Counted from the stretch's first letter, positions 44,913-54,817 are shown. The stretch: 64,000 bases of DNA from CAVQJU01 sp963729215 (GCA_963729215.1 CAVSND010000006.1:124001-188000); one strand, 5' to 3'. Notes: a model not told the origin generated them from the letters alone. A program made the numbers and translations.

Positions 44913-45855
44913 ATGCGCCGCCTGCTTGCGCGCCGCCTGCTTGCGTTCGTGCTCCTGGCCGTCAGCGCCGCCGCACTCGGCGCGCAGGAACTGCGCCTGC
45001 CCCTCAAGGACAACTCGGTCAAGTTCGCCGTCATCGGCGACACCGGCACGGGAGACAGCCACCAGATCTCGGTCGCGAACCAGCTCAACACGTATCGCGC
45101 GAAGTTCCCGTTCGACTTCGTGCTCATGATGGGCGACAACCTGTACACCGGCGATAGCCCGAAGGACTACGAGAAGGCGTTCGAGCGGCCCGTACAAGGC
45201 CGCTGCTCGACGCGGGCGTCAAGTTCTACGCGTCGCTCGGCAATCACGACAACCCGAACGAGCGCCTCTACAAGCCGTTCAACATGAACGGCGAACGGTA
45301 TTACACATTCAAGCCGCCCAATTCGAGCGTGCGGTTCTTCGCGCTCGACAGCAACTACGTGGACGACAAGCAGCTCGCCTGGCTCGACAAGGAGCTGGCC
45401 GCGAGCGGCTCGGACTGGAAGATCTGCTTCTTCCATCATCCGCTGTACTCGTCGGGCGAGACGCACGGCTCGGCGGAACTGCAGCGCGAGACTGCTCGAA
45501 CCGGTGTTCCTGAAGTACGGCGTGAACGTGGTGCTGTCGGGCCACGAACATTTCTACGAGCGGATCAAGCCGCAAAAGGGCATCCAGTATTTCATCGTCG
45601 GCAACTCGGCGAAAGTCCGCGTGGGCGATTTGCAAACCAGCGAGCTGACCGCGAAGGGCTGGGACCAGGGCTACGGGTTCATGCTCGTCGAAATCAGCGG
45701 CGACGAGCTGTTCTTCCAGGACGATTTCCGACAAGGGCGAAACGATCGATGCGGGCAGCCTTCGCCGCGCCGGAAAGACCGAGCCCAACCCGGGCCGCAG
45801 CACGCAGCCCGTCGAGCAGGCGCCGGCGGCGCCCAGGCAACCTGTGGCGCGGTGA
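44913..45855 (+). CDS. Exported purple-acid-phosphatase-like metallophosphoesterase; three frameshifts
   Basis: About 312 residues. A signal peptide is followed by the complete binuclear-metal motif set in order: VIGDTGTGD, MMGDNLY, SLGNHD, FFHHPLYSSG and SGHEHFYER. This is the tartrate-resistant acid phosphatase (ACP5) type, hydrolysing phosphate esters outside the cytoplasm. The frame breaks near 45195, 45495 and 45735, and the pieces join in order to a TGA at 45853-45855 with a proline-rich tail (STQPVEQAPAAPRQPVAR). GGGAGA lies before the ATG. It shares an operon with the preceding unknown gene. Phosphate scavenging is likely. Confidence 0.85.
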
Positions 45856-45890
45856 CGGGCTGCCGAAACGTCTTCGCGTAACATACGCGC

Positions 45891-46710
45891 ATGGACGTCT
45901 GTCTGCTGCCAAATTCCCGGCGCCCCGGCGTGGGCCTCAAGCCAAAACGCGAAGGCACGCGGCCCCTCCTGCCGCAGCACGCGAGGCATTGTCCCGTGCT
46001 CGAGGCCGGCAGCGCGATGGGATTCATGGTGTACGCGCCCCTCGAACCCAGGGAGTCGCTCTATCTCGAGTACGAGGGGGACGGACGCTATAAGTTCGTC
46101 TACTACCTCCAGACCCAGGACGGGCACCGCGCGCCAATCTTCCAGGTGACGATGAGCCTGCCCGTAGGGGGCGTGGGGATGATCAAAGAGGAAGTGACCT
46201 TCGTCGGCGCGCCGATGCTGTCGCGCGAGGCCGCGCTGGCCGTGGCACGCGTATTCCTGGTTCCCGAGGATATGGGCACGCCGCCGGGGGCCATCGCGCT
46301 TCGCGGCGCCACGAACTTCAAGACGCCGTCCGGCTGGGACACGGTGTACACGCCGATCTTCAACATGATCGAACGGCCGATCGCGCCGATGCTGGTCGTG
46401 CGAGTCGAGACGGATTGGTACGCGCACGAAACCGAATTCCGCTACGTGCTCCAGTCAGGGGAAGGGATGAGCGTCGATCACAGCATTCCGATCGGCCAGG
46501 TGATGTTCGTGCCGCGCGAGGAGATAGAGTTCCGACCCGGCACGGACGAGGAGTTCAAGGCGTTCGAGGAGTCCAAGCAGGAGTTCGGGCGGCACAAGGC
46601 AGCGGCCACCCAGACCACGTCTGTACGGTCTCGCGTACAGCCCGCACTATCTCCGGCGCGCCCGGGAAGAGGCGGAGCGGGAAACTGAGAACGGAAAACG
46701 GAAAACGTAA
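45891..46710 (+). CDS. Uncharacterised protein, DUF6065-like; one frameshift, repeat-derived tail
   Basis: About 273 residues, no signal peptide. Its core reads CPVLEAGSAMGFMVYAPLEP, GDGRYKFVYYL, MIERPIAPMLVVRVETDWYA and HSIPIGQVMFVPREEIEF. This resembles DUF6065 from memory, a family of unknown function with members in secondary-metabolite and envelope contexts. The frame breaks near 46620; the other frame gives YGLAYSPHYLRRAREEAERE and then TENGKRKT, encoded by the word repeat at 46682-46827, which also supplies the TAA stop. It follows the phosphatase by 35 bp. Confidence 0.6.
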
Positions 46711-46827
46711 AACCAGAAACAGCGCGACGCGTGCCTGCGCCGAAAAACAAAAACGCAGAACGGAAGGTCTCCCTCCGTTCTGCGTTCTGGCGTTTCTACG
46801 TTTTACCGTTCTACGTTTTACGTTTCG
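46682..46827. repeat. Word-repeat palindrome, ACGTTTTACGTTCT family
   Basis: Left half (46682-46767) and right half (46768-46827) carry inverted words such as GAACGGAAAACG/CGTTTTACGTTC. The centre is a perfect 13-bp stem, AACGCAGAACGGA (46752-46764) with TCCGTTCTGCGTT (46774-46786), around 9 nt. It gives the upstream gene its last residues and stop and ends 3 bp from the converging DUF1552 stop. It fills the whole convergent gap. Confidence 0.9.
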
Positions 46828-46830
46828 ACT

Positions 46831-48168
46831 TTACAGATCGAGCCGCCCTGTGCTCGGACCCAGGCTGTCGATTTCGGCGCCGGCGATGTGAGCCATCGCG
46901 AGGAGCAGGTTCGCCGTCGGCTCGTCCTTCTTCGCCACCACGTGGCGATTGCCTTTCAGCCGGCCGTGCGCCCCGCCGACGATGACCGCGGGCGGATTGC
47001 TGCGGTCGTGCTCGTTGCCGTTGCTCATGCCGCTGCCCCAGTACAGCATCGAGTGGTCGAGCAGCGTTCCGTCGCCGTCTTTCGTGTTCTTCAGCTTGTC
47101 GAGGAATTCGGCGAGCTTCACGATCTGATACGTGCCGATCTTGGCGTACTTGGCCAGCTTCTCCGCGTCGTTGCCGTGGTGCGAGATGCTGTGGTGCGTC
47201 TCGGGAATGCCGATGTGCGCGTAGCCCCGGTCGCTCGCCTCGTGGCCGACCATGAACGTGAAGACGCGGCTGATGTCGCCCTGGAACGCCAGGTGCATCA
47301 GGTTGTACGTGACCGACATGTGATCGTCGAAGGCTTCGGGCATGCCGACGGGCGCCTCGGCGTTGCCGGTGATCGCGCCCATGCGGCTCTCCATCCGGTC
47401 GAGCTGCTGCTCGACGTCGCGGATGTTGCTGAGGTACTCGTCGAGGATGGCGCGGTCGGGCGCCCCGAGCGAGTGCCGCAGTTTGCCGGTTTCCTCGAGC
47501 ACCGAATCGAGCAGCGTCTGCCGCTCCTTGAGGCGCTCGGTCCGCTGCTCGGTGGTGCCGGTCTCGCCGAACATGCGCTCGAACGTCACGCGCGGGTTGA
47601 TGGAGACGGGCAGCGGGCTCGTGTCCTCGCGCCATGAGAGAGCGTTGAAGAAGGTGCACGGGAAGCCGTCGCAGGCCCCGACCGCGGTGCCCATGTCCTC
47701 GGTGCCGAGCTCAATCGATCGGAGCGGCGTGTCGCCCGCCACCGCGTCGGCGATGTACTGATCGGCCGTCTTCTTCGACTGGATCTTCCCGAAGGCATCA
47801 CTCGTCCCCTCGCGGCTGGCGACGGGCCCGGAGCCATTGAGGAAGGCGGAGCTGGCCCCGAGGTGCACGGACGCGCCCCACGGCGCGCGCATCTTGCTGA
47901 CCGTGACCAGCTGGTCGCGGAACGGCTCGAGCGGCTGCATCACGGGTTTGAACGCGAAGCCCGTGCCGACCTCGGTCGGATGCCACGTATCCGGGAACAC
48001 GCCATTCGGCATGTAGATGGCGCCGAACCGGAACGGCGCGCCCGCCGCCGTGCGAGCCTGCGCCGTCAGCGCCGGCACCATCGCGTCGAGCAGCGGCAGC
48101 GCCATCGCGGCGCCAAACGTGCCACGGATGAAGGTTCGGCGGGACAGATGCTTCTTCGTGATAATCAT
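46831..48168 (-). CDS. DUF1552 protein, cluster 2
   Basis: A 445-residue Tat-exported protein (LSRRTFIRGTFGAAMALPLL), paralogous to the one at 35997-37343. Shared pieces include MPNGVFPDTW, VTVSKM, FERMFGETGTTEQR, HHSISHHG, DGDGTLLDHSMLYWGSGMSN and the terminal DSLGPSTGRLDL. It starts 2 bp after the DUF1592 stop and is the third gene of an ankyrin-DUF1592-DUF1552 operon. Function unknown; intact. Confidence 0.88.
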   Translation of the reverse strand: MIITKKHLSRRTFIRGTFGAAMALPLLDAMVPALTAQARTAAGAPFRFGAIYMPNGVFPDTWHPTEVGTGFAFKPVMQPLEPFRDQLVTVSKMRAPWGASVHLGASSAFLNGSGPVASREGTSDAFGKIQSKKTADQYIADAVAGDTPLRSIELGTEDMGTAVGACDGFPCTFFNALSWREDTSPLPVSINPRVTFERMFGETGTTEQRTERLKERQTLLDSVLEETGKLRHSLGAPDRAILDEYLSNIRDVEQQLDRMESRMGAITGNAEAPVGMPEAFDDHMSVTYNLMHLAFQGDISRVFTFMVGHEASDRGYAHIGIPETHHSISHHGNDAEKLAKYAKIGTYQIVKLAEFLDKLKNTKDGDGTLLDHSMLYWGSGMSNGNEHDRSNPPAVIVGGAHGRLKGNRHVVAKKDEPTANLLLAMAHIAGAEIDSLGPSTGRLDL

Positions 48169-48170
48169 GG

Positions 48171-50705
48171 CTACTGTTCCTTCGCTTGTGCGACCGTGTT
48201 GGTCGGTTCGGACGTCTCCAGCCGCGTCCGCATCTGGAAGACCGGGCTCTCGACGATGCCTGAAATAATGGACCCGAAGCGATAGTCGTCCCGCGCTGCA
48301 TTCCTGACGATCCGGCGGACCACAGGCATGTCGGACGGCTCGAGGCCGCGGCCGAGCGCGTAGGTCAACAGCCGCGTCGTCAGAATGGTGGCAAAGGCTT
48401 CCGGCCGTTTCAGGATCGCCTCGCGCATCGCGACCGGGCCGTCGACGTTCGTGCCGTCCGCCAGCACGCCGGCCGAGTCGATCGACCTGCCGAACTCATC
48501 CCGATCGCGCCACTGCCCGACCGAATTGAAGTGCTCGAGCGCGAACCCCGGGGGATCGATGGTGCGGTGGCAGCCCGCGCACGGCTGCTTGGCGCGATGC
48601 GCCTCGACCTGCTCCCGAAGGGTCTTCGCTTTCACCGCGCCGGTCTTGTTGCTTTCTTCGAGCGTCGGCACATCGGGCGGCGGCGGAATCGGCGGCGTAT
48701 CGAGGAACGTCGCCAGGATGTACTTGCCGCGATACACCGGCGACGTCCGGGTGGCCACGGCCGTCAGCGAGAGAATGCTGCCCTGGCCCAGCAGCCCGAA
48801 ACGGTTCGGATCCGTGAGCTTCACCATGCGGAACCGTTCGCCGTAAACACCCGGGATGCCGTAATGCTTCGCGAGGCGCTCGTTGAGGAACGTGTAGTTC
48901 GCGTTCATCAGCTCGAGGACGCTGCGGTTCCCGCGCAGGATGTTGCCGAAGAGCATCTCGGTTTCGCGCCTGAAGGCGCGGCGGGTGTTGTCGTCGAAGT
49001 CGGGGAACATCAGCAGGTCCGGGCTGACCTTCGACTCCAGGTTGCGCAGCTGCAGCCACTGGCCGGCGAAATTGCTGACGAGCGCGTCGACGCGTTCGTC
49101 CTCGATCATGCGCCGCACCTGGGTGTCGAGCACCCCGGGCTGACGGAGCTGGCCCGCGATGGCGAGGTTCAGCAGCTTCTCGTCGGGGATGCTGCTCCAG
49201 AGGAAGAACGAGAGCCGCGAGGCCAGTTCGACGTCGCTGACGGCGTGCCCGGCTCCCGCTTTCACGCCCACCGGGTCGCGCTCGATACGGTACAGGAACG
49301 ACGGGCTCGCCAGGATGCGCGCCAGGCCTGACCGGATGCCGGCGTCGAAGTTGCCGCCTCCATCGCGCGACCGCTTGTAGAACTTGAGCGGTGCTTCGAC
49401 GTCGGCCGCCGTGACGGGACGCCGGTACGCGCGCCGGGCGAGGTTCGTCAGGATCTTCGACGCGCAGGCCGATTCGTCGGCGTTAGAAGAGGCGAGGCGG
49501 GCCGGCAGACGAAGATCTTCTCGCGGCTTGGCGTCGTGCTGATGCCGGTCACCTTGTACGGGCCTTCGACCATCACCGCTTTCAGCCGCGGCAGGCCCGT
49601 AATCAGGTGCACTTCCTGGCTGTCGCGGCGGGCCGGCTGCCAGACGTCCTGACGCTCGGACGGCCGCTCGCGCCAGGTGTAGCCCACCTCGTGCTCGCCC
49701 GCCGTGATGCGCACGCGTCCGGACATCCGCGCGTCGATGATCGTCCGCGCTTCGTTCATGTCCCGCGCCTGGACCTCGTTGTCCTTGAGGCCGCCGATCT
49801 GGGTCGAGGTACACCTCGGCGCCGTCGACCGTAATCACGAACGTGTGGGGCAGGTCGTTGCCCTCGACGCCGGCGTAGCCTTCTTCGACGCCGCGCACCA
49901 GCCGGCCCGACAACTTGTATTCGCCGTCGGCCGGGAAGATGTGGCGGATGACGGTCCCGCCGCGGGTGCCGAGCGGCAGGCCTTCGATGTAGCCGCTCTG
50001 CGTGAACTCGCGGCTCAGCGGATACTCCGTGTTGCCCGGCGGCACCGTCGTGTCGCCAACCGCGAGCAGGCTCACGCGCTGCGCGGCGGCGAGATAGCGT
50101 TCGAGCAGCAGCGGCGACGTCTTGAGCGCGGACGCGATGTTGTCGAAGCCGAAATCGGCGCCATCGCTCGGGAGCAGCTGATTCACGTCGATATCCAGCG
50201 CGAGCAGGTCGCGAACGGCGTTGCCGTACTCGGACCGGTTCAACCGATGGACGACGAAGCGGCCGGGCGTCGCCTTGCCGGCCCATGCACGGTCGAGCGA
50301 CGTGGTGAGCCACGTCGTGAACGCCACGTACTCGGGCTCCGACGGATGCCGCGATCCCGCCGGCGGCATCGCGCGCACGGCGAGCTTGCGGACCACACGC
50401 TCCCATGCCGCGGCGTTCGGCAGCAGGTCCGCGGTGTTCGCGCTTTCGAGGTTGACCGGATCGTCCGGCGGCTGCTTGACGCGGCTGTTGTGACAACCAA
50501 CGCAGTTCTGATTCAACCAGGCGCGGTACTTCGCCGCATCCGCCGCCGAGGCCGACGCGCCCGCAGGCGCGGCCTGTCCGACGGCGGGAGACGCAGCGGA
50601 CGCGCCCGGAGCCGCCTGGGTCCGCGCGACGCGCGGCGTCTGCTGAGCCGCCAGAACGGCCACGCCGACGAAGACGAAGAACGAACCCGCCAGGAGTCTC
50701 TTCAT
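48171..50705 (-). CDS. DUF1592-type cytochrome protein, cluster 2; two frameshifts
   Basis: About 845 residues. A signal peptide (LLAGSFFVFVGVAVLAAQ), Ala-rich linker, haem site CVGCH, DUF1587 (LNRSEYGNAVRDLLALDIDV), beta domain, DUF1595/DUF1592 (LSFFLWSSIPDEKLLNLAIA), DUF1588 (RTSPVYRGKYILATFL) and a second haem site CAGCH in DUF1585 (TRLLTYALGRGLEPSD) occur in order. The frame breaks near 49808 and 49498. Its ATG overlaps the stop of the ankyrin gene (ATGA at 50702-50705), showing translational coupling. Paralogue of the protein at 37439-39906. Confidence 0.86.
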   Translation of the reverse strand: MKRLLAGSFFVFVGVAVLAAQQTPRVARTQAAPGASAASPAVGQAAPAGASASAADAAKYRAWLNQNCVGCHNSRVKQPPDDPVNLESANTADLLPNAAAWERVVRKLAVRAMPPAGSRHPSEPEYVAFTTWLTTSLDRAWAGKATPGRFVVHRLNRSEYGNAVRDLLALDIDVNQLLPSDGADFGFDNIASALKTSPLLLERYLAAAQRVSLLAVGDTTVPPGNTEYPLSREFTQSGYIEGLPLGTRGGTVIRHIFPADGEYKLSGRLVRGVEEGYAGVEGNDLPHTFVITVDGAEVYLDPDRRPQGQRGPGAGHERSADDHRRADVRTRAHHGGRARGGLHLARAAVRASGRLAAGPPRQPGSAPDYGPAAAESGDGRRPVQGDRHQHDAKPREDLRLPARLASSNADESACASKILTNLARRAYRRPVTAADVEAPLKFYKRSRDGGGNFDAGIRSGLARILASPSFLYRIERDPVGVKAGAGHAVSDVELASRLSFFLWSSIPDEKLLNLAIAGQLRQPGVLDTQVRRMIEDERVDALVSNFAGQWLQLRNLESKVSPDLLMFPDFDDNTRRAFRRETEMLFGNILRGNRSVLELMNANYTFLNERLAKHYGIPGVYGERFRMVKLTDPNRFGLLGQGSILSLTAVATRTSPVYRGKYILATFLDTPPIPPPPDVPTLEESNKTGAVKAKTLREQVEAHRAKQPCAGCHRTIDPPGFALEHFNSVGQWRDRDEFGRSIDSAGVLADGTNVDGPVAMREAILKRPEAFATILTTRLLTYALGRGLEPSDMPVVRRIVRNAARDDYRFGSIISGIVESPVFQMRTRLETSEPTNTVAQAKEQ

Positions 50706-52379
50706 TGCGCGTCTTCCGACTTCTTGTCGTCCTTCTTGTCCTTATCCTTGTCCTTCTCGGGCAGCGGCGGCGGCTGCGGCGCGGGATCGTCCTTGCCAAG
50801 CCCCATCAGCTCGCGCAACGCCGCGATCACTTCATCGCGTGTGTTGATCGGACGCTTGTAGACGCCGGGATCCTGCTGCATGGCGGCGGCCGCGCTGCGC
50901 ACCGGCTCCGGCTTTTCGGCCAGCAGCAGCGGCGTCAGGTTGTCCTTGTTGACCGCGTCGAGCTTCGCGCCGGCCGCGACCAGCGTGCGAATCGCCGGCA
51001 CCTGCTTCGCGGTGACCGCCTGATGCAGCACGCTCGAACCGTCCGCGGCCTTCGCGTTGGCATCGGCGCCGGCCGCCAGCAGGACCTTCATCGCCTCGAT
51101 CGGATCGCGGTTCGCGGCTTCGCGGAACGGCGGAGCACCGATGCGATCGAAGCCCGGGCCGGCCGCAAACGCGGCGCCGCGGCCCCCGTTCATCGCCATC
51201 ATCATCGCCGTCTTGCCGACGTTGGCGTTCGCGCCGCGCCCGCCCCGGCCGCCTTCCTTCTTCACTTCCGCCGGGCTCCAGTCAACTTTCGCGCCGTGCG
51301 CGAGCATCAGCTTCAGCGCGTCCACGTCCGACGCGATCGCGGCGCGATAGAACGGCGAGCTGTTGACTTCCGGATCGCAGCACAACGTCGTGTTGTGAAC
51401 CTGACCCTGGAACGGCTTGTTGGGATCGGCGCCCTTGTCGAGGAGGAACTTGATCAAATCCATCGACGTGAGCTTGTTCGGATGATCCGAACGGAGACGG
51501 GAACCATCGTGCGCACGCATGTCGGTCGTCGCGTCGTGCATGTCGACGGCGAAGTAGAGCGAGCCGTCGTTGGCGTTTGCGCCGAGATCGACAAGCTTGG
51601 CCGCGAGGTCGAAACGGTCGTTCGCGATGGCGACCATCGTCGCCGTGAGACCGTCGCCGTTGGTCAGCTTCGGGTCCGCGCCGCCCTTGATGAGCGCGGC
51701 GGCGACATCGTCGTAGCCGTTGCGCGTGGCGAACATCAGCGCGGTGAAGCCGCCGGTCGGATGATCGCCGTGCTTGCGCTCGTCGATGCCGTTGATGTGC
51801 GCCTGCCGGTTGGGGTCGGCGCCGGCTTTCAGCAGTTCGTTGACGACGTCGCTCGTGGCCTTCCGCCGCGGCCCACATGAGAGGGGTTTCCTGCTGATAC
51901 GCATCCGCCGTGTTCGCGTTGGCGCCGGCCTCGAGGAGAAGCTTGAGCGCGTCGATGTGCCCGGTGCGCGCGACCGCCATGAGCGGCGTCTCGCCGTCCG
52001 GATGCGCGGCGGCGACGTCGGCGCCCGCCTTGAGCAGCATGCCGATCAGCATGGCATCGCCGGTGCGGCTCGCCTGCAGGAGCGGCGTAATCCCGTAGTG
52101 GTTCGGCGAGTTGACCGGAGCGCCCGCCGCAAGCAGCGCGCGCGTCATTTCCTGGTTGCCGTTGTAGACCGCCCAGAGCAGCGCCGTCGAACCGTCGCGC
52201 GCCACCTCGTTGACATTCGCGCGCTTGGCGATCTGCGCGCGCACCGCCGTCATGTCATCGTTTCGGGCGGCCGTCACGATCGACGGGTCGCCCGCCGCGT
52301 AACCGAGCACGCCGGGAAAGATGATGGCGAGCGACAGCAGTGAGGTTGCCAGGATGGCGGAAAGACGTCGGGTGCGCAT
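50702..52379 (-). CDS. Exported ankyrin-repeat protein, cluster 2; one frameshift
   Basis: About 558 residues. A signal peptide (TSLLSLAIIFPGVLGYAA) precedes about ten ankyrin repeats (GSTALLWAVYNGNQEMTRAL, GITPLLQASRTGDAMLI, GETPLMAVARTGHIDAL, GFTALMFATRNGYDDVA). The C-terminus is charged (Lys/Asp-rich, KDKDKDKKDDKKSEDAQ). The frame breaks near 51868, with the repeats continuing across. First gene of the cluster 2 operon and translationally coupled to DUF1592. In cluster 1 the equivalent ankyrin gene is last, not first. Confidence 0.85.
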
Positions 52380-52650
52380 GTAAGGCCCCACCTCTATATA
52401 AAGTTCACGAACGGCCACTCGGTTACGCGGGAGGTACACCCCTGTCGCGACGGCCTGGGCATACCTGCAACCGCTCGCGACGGGCCGCGATACGGCTGAT
52501 ATTACACCTTGGCAGGGGCCTTCCGGCAGCCAAGAGTCGTCAAAATTGTCGCGATCCGGGCCATCCGTCGAACTGTGCAGTTCCGGACGCTTATTTACGG
52601 CCGCACAGTCATTTAGGGGCGATTTTGGGAAGGGCTGCTGAAGAACGTAG
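52380..52650. other. Gene-free stretch, promoter region of cluster 2
   Basis: The 371 bp from 52380 to 52750 have no supported gene. The part next to 52380 should hold the promoter of the ankyrin-DUF1592-DUF1552 operon; the sequence is less GC-rich near 52590-52640 (TTATTTACGGCC, TCATTTAGGGGCGATTTTGG). The rest holds the word-repeat palindrome at 52651-52730. I saw no clear riboswitch or sigma-54 site. Confidence 0.5.
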
Positions 52651-52730
52651 CCTGAAACGCACGACGTCGAACGTAGAACGCAGGATTCCCGCGGATTTCT
52701 TCGTTCTACGTTGTGCGTTCTACGTTCAGG
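52651..52730. repeat. Word-repeat palindrome, ACGTTCTACGTT family
   Basis: Left arm CCTGAAACGCACGACGTCGA (from 52651, through CGTAGAACGCAGGA at 52685) and right arm TTCGTTCTACGTTGTGCGTT through CTACGTTCAGG (52700-52730). Arms begin and end with CCTGAA/TTCAGG and share the GAACGTAGAACG word. It lies 20 bp past the stop of the minus-strand cytochrome gene, a terminator position. Confidence 0.82.
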
Positions 52731-52750
52731 GCGCTGTTTTCGGCGCCCTG

Positions 52751-53488
52751 TCAGGGGCAGGTTTCGGCGACGCGGCTGACCGTGGTCACGTTGATGCCAT
52801 CGGCGCCTCCGGCGCCGATCAACAAGCCGCTGACCGACATGCGCTGGCCGGCAAACGGGTCGAGCCGCGTGAGGACGAATTTCAGCGCGAGCGAGCGGTT
52901 TCCAAGCTGGCGTCCGGCATCGTCCGGACCCGGGCCGGTGCGTTCGATGCGTTCGGGCACGGTGGCGTTGATCAGGACCCAGTCGCTGCCGCTCTTCGAC
53001 AGACAGCCCACCACGCGCACGAGCGTGTTGGGCGGCAGTTCTCCGGGGCCGTCCTTCGGGATGATCTGGATGCCCGCCACGGTGTCCGGCGCCACCTCCG
53101 TCGTCCCCGCCGGAAATCCGTTGGATTTCAAAATGAGCGCGACCAGATCGTTGTATGTCGACGCGGAAAGCGAGCCGGCATTCACGCCGTTCGGCATGTT
53201 GGTCTTCACGAACGTGAGCAGGTCGGCGACGGTTTTCTGCGTGAAGCCCTTCCAGAACGCGTCGCCCGTCAGCGGCCCCTTGCCGTCCGGTCCGAGCGTG
53301 TGGCAGTTGGCGCAGGATTGGCTGAAGGTCGCGGTTGCCCGAGCGGCCTGGGCATCGGTGTATGAACCGTCCCAGACCGTTCGGCCCTTCGCGCTCGGGG
53401 CCTGCGCGTCCAACAGCGCGGTCCCGAAGCCGGCAAGCCCCAGCAGAACCAGCAGGCAGTAACCGACGATGAATCGCGATATCGACAA
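52751..53488 (-). CDS. Exported mono-haem c-type cytochrome
   Basis: A 245-residue protein with an N-terminal membrane/signal segment (GYCLLVLLGLAGFGTALL). The haem site CANCH sits in FSQSCANCHTLGPDGKGPL, and a methionine in NMPNGVNAG is the probable sixth ligand, so the first half is a class I cytochrome c domain (quinoprotein-dehydrogenase type). The second half (about 130-245) is a beta-rich domain with a cysteine pair (VGCLSK and the terminal TCP). It starts 13 bp after the next upstream gene and is likely cotranscribed with it. It may carry electrons for an exported oxidase. Confidence 0.85.
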   Translation of the reverse strand: MSISRFIVGYCLLVLLGLAGFGTALLDAQAPSAKGRTVWDGSYTDAQAARATATFSQSCANCHTLGPDGKGPLTGDAFWKGFTQKTVADLLTFVKTNMPNGVNAGSLSASTYNDLVALILKSNGFPAGTTEVAPDTVAGIQIIPKDGPGELPPNTLVRVVGCLSKSGSDWVLINATVPERIERTGPGPDDAGRQLGNRSLALKFVLTRLDPFAGQRMSVSGLLIGAGGADGINVTTVSRVAETCP

Positions 53489-53501
53489 CGGGCGTCCGTC
53501 C

Positions 53502-54143
53502 TCAGTCCTTGACGATCTTGATCTGGTTCAGCCGGACCGGCTCGGTCCCGTAGTTCTCCATTTCGACCACGTTCTTCTTCTTGTCGAACATGAGCTTCGT
53601 GGCGTACGCCAGTTTGCCTTCGCCCTCGCCGCCGCCCTTCGGCAGCTGGATCTGGATGAACGTGAACGGATAATCGATCGTGCGCGGCTGGTTCGCCTGT
53701 TCTTGGAACGAAATGTACCGATCGGTCCCGATGACGATGCGGTCTCCGCCGTCAGGCAACTTTGTGTGCCACGCGTACCGCAGGTCGTTGCCGAGCGTTG
53801 CCTGGCCCGAGGCACGTCCAGGTCCCATGGCGCCAGGCAGGCGAATGCGACCGTGCGCGTCGACCTTTTCGAGCGCGCGCAGAAGGCCGTCCTGGCCCTT
53901 GTCCAGGAAGATCCCGATCAGGCCCTGCCGCTCTTCTGTCGTCGACCACTTCGTGACCCTGATCTCGACGATGCCGTTCGCCCCCGTCGCGGTGTTGCTC
54001 ATGTTGATCGCCCACGCCGTCATCCTGAGCGGCAAAGGGAGGCCGGCGCCGGCGGCGGGGGTTTGTCCCTGCGACACCGACGCGGAAAACATCGCAGCGC
54101 CCAGCACGGCGCCCGCCAGAAGCACTCGGACTCTCGTTCTCAT
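53502..54143 (-). CDS. Exported protein of unknown function
   Basis: A 213-residue protein with a signal peptide (LLAGAVLGAAMFSASVSQG). The mature part has RMTAWAINMSNTATGANGIV, WSTTEERQGLIGIFLDKGQD, FTFIQIQLPKGGGEGEGKLA and YGTEPVRLNQIKIVKD at its end. This conserved acidobacterial family is unnamed and shows predicted beta structure only. It is 13 bp upstream of the c-type cytochrome gene, so the two probably work together. I cannot assign a role. Confidence 0.65.
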   Translation of the reverse strand: MRTRVRVLLAGAVLGAAMFSASVSQGQTPAAGAGLPLPLRMTAWAINMSNTATGANGIVEIRVTKWSTTEERQGLIGIFLDKGQDGLLRALEKVDAHGRIRLPGAMGPGRASGQATLGNDLRYAWHTKLPDGGDRIVIGTDRYISFQEQANQPRTIDYPFTFIQIQLPKGGGEGEGKLAYATKLMFDKKKNVVEMENYGTEPVRLNQIKIVKD

Positions 54144-54190
54144 GAAACCACCTCCGAATTGGCTGACAACAGCCCGTAACTATACGCTGA

Positions 54191-54817
54191 TTACTTCTTC
54201 GGAATCAGCCCCTGCTTTTGAAGCTCCAGGGCGACCGCCGCACTCGTCTCCTTGACCAGTTGATCGACGCCGGTGGGATTCGTCGTGCGGCTCTGTCCGG
54301 CCCACACGAGTTTGTTCTGGCGGAGCGAGTACACGAGCGTCTCGATGGACACGATGGTGTCGGTCCGAATCTCAGTGCCTCCGTACGCGTAGGGAGAGCC
54401 CCACCCGTATCCGTAGTAGCCGCCCCAGTAGCCGCCGTACATCGGTCCGCCGTACGCGACCGGCGTGGCCACGACTTCTTTCTCCTTGCCGACGGGCCGC
54501 ATCACGACCGCGCCGGCGACGCCGGCCCCCTCGACCGCCGCGCGCACGGCCTGTTCGTTGTTGGGCCGGGCTTCGGGCTGAATCGTGTACATCGCCACGC
54601 CCTGGGCGCCATGCGCCGTGATCTCGCGAGCAAGCGCGTCCTCCGCCGCACGCCTTGCCGCTTCGTTGCTGATCATCACCACGGCAGCCACCTTCGCACC
54701 ACTGAGCTGAAGCGCTTTCGCGTCAGGTGCCTTCCAGGTGGACACGAAGCTTGTTGTGGCACAGGCGGACAGCATCACGGACGCGAGGATCGTTCCACAC
54801 GTGCTGAATCGATTCAT
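54191..54817 (-). CDS. Lipoprotein with Gly/Tyr-rich segment (DUF4136-like)
   Basis: A 208-residue lipoprotein. The lipobox (LASVMLSAC, Cys19) is followed by ATTSFVSTWKAPDAKAL, the usual start of DUF4136-type lipoproteins. A helix (AARRAAEDALAREITAHG) and a central Gly/Tyr-rich patch (YGGYWGGYYGYGWGSPYAYG) precede TDTIVSIETLVYSLRQNKLV and a terminal KKQGLIPKK-like sequence. These proteins are envelope lipoproteins of unknown role. It is divergent from the TamB-Omp85 gene, with about 185 bp between starts. Confidence 0.75.
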   Translation of the reverse strand: MNRFSTCGTILASVMLSACATTSFVSTWKAPDAKALQLSGAKVAAVVMISNEAARRAAEDALAREITAHGAQGVAMYTIQPEARPNNEQAVRAAVEGAGVAGAVVMRPVGKEKEVVATPVAYGGPMYGGYWGGYYGYGWGSPYAYGGTEIRTDTIVSIETLVYSLRQNKLVWAGQSRTTNPTGVDQLVKETSAAVALELQKQGLIPKK

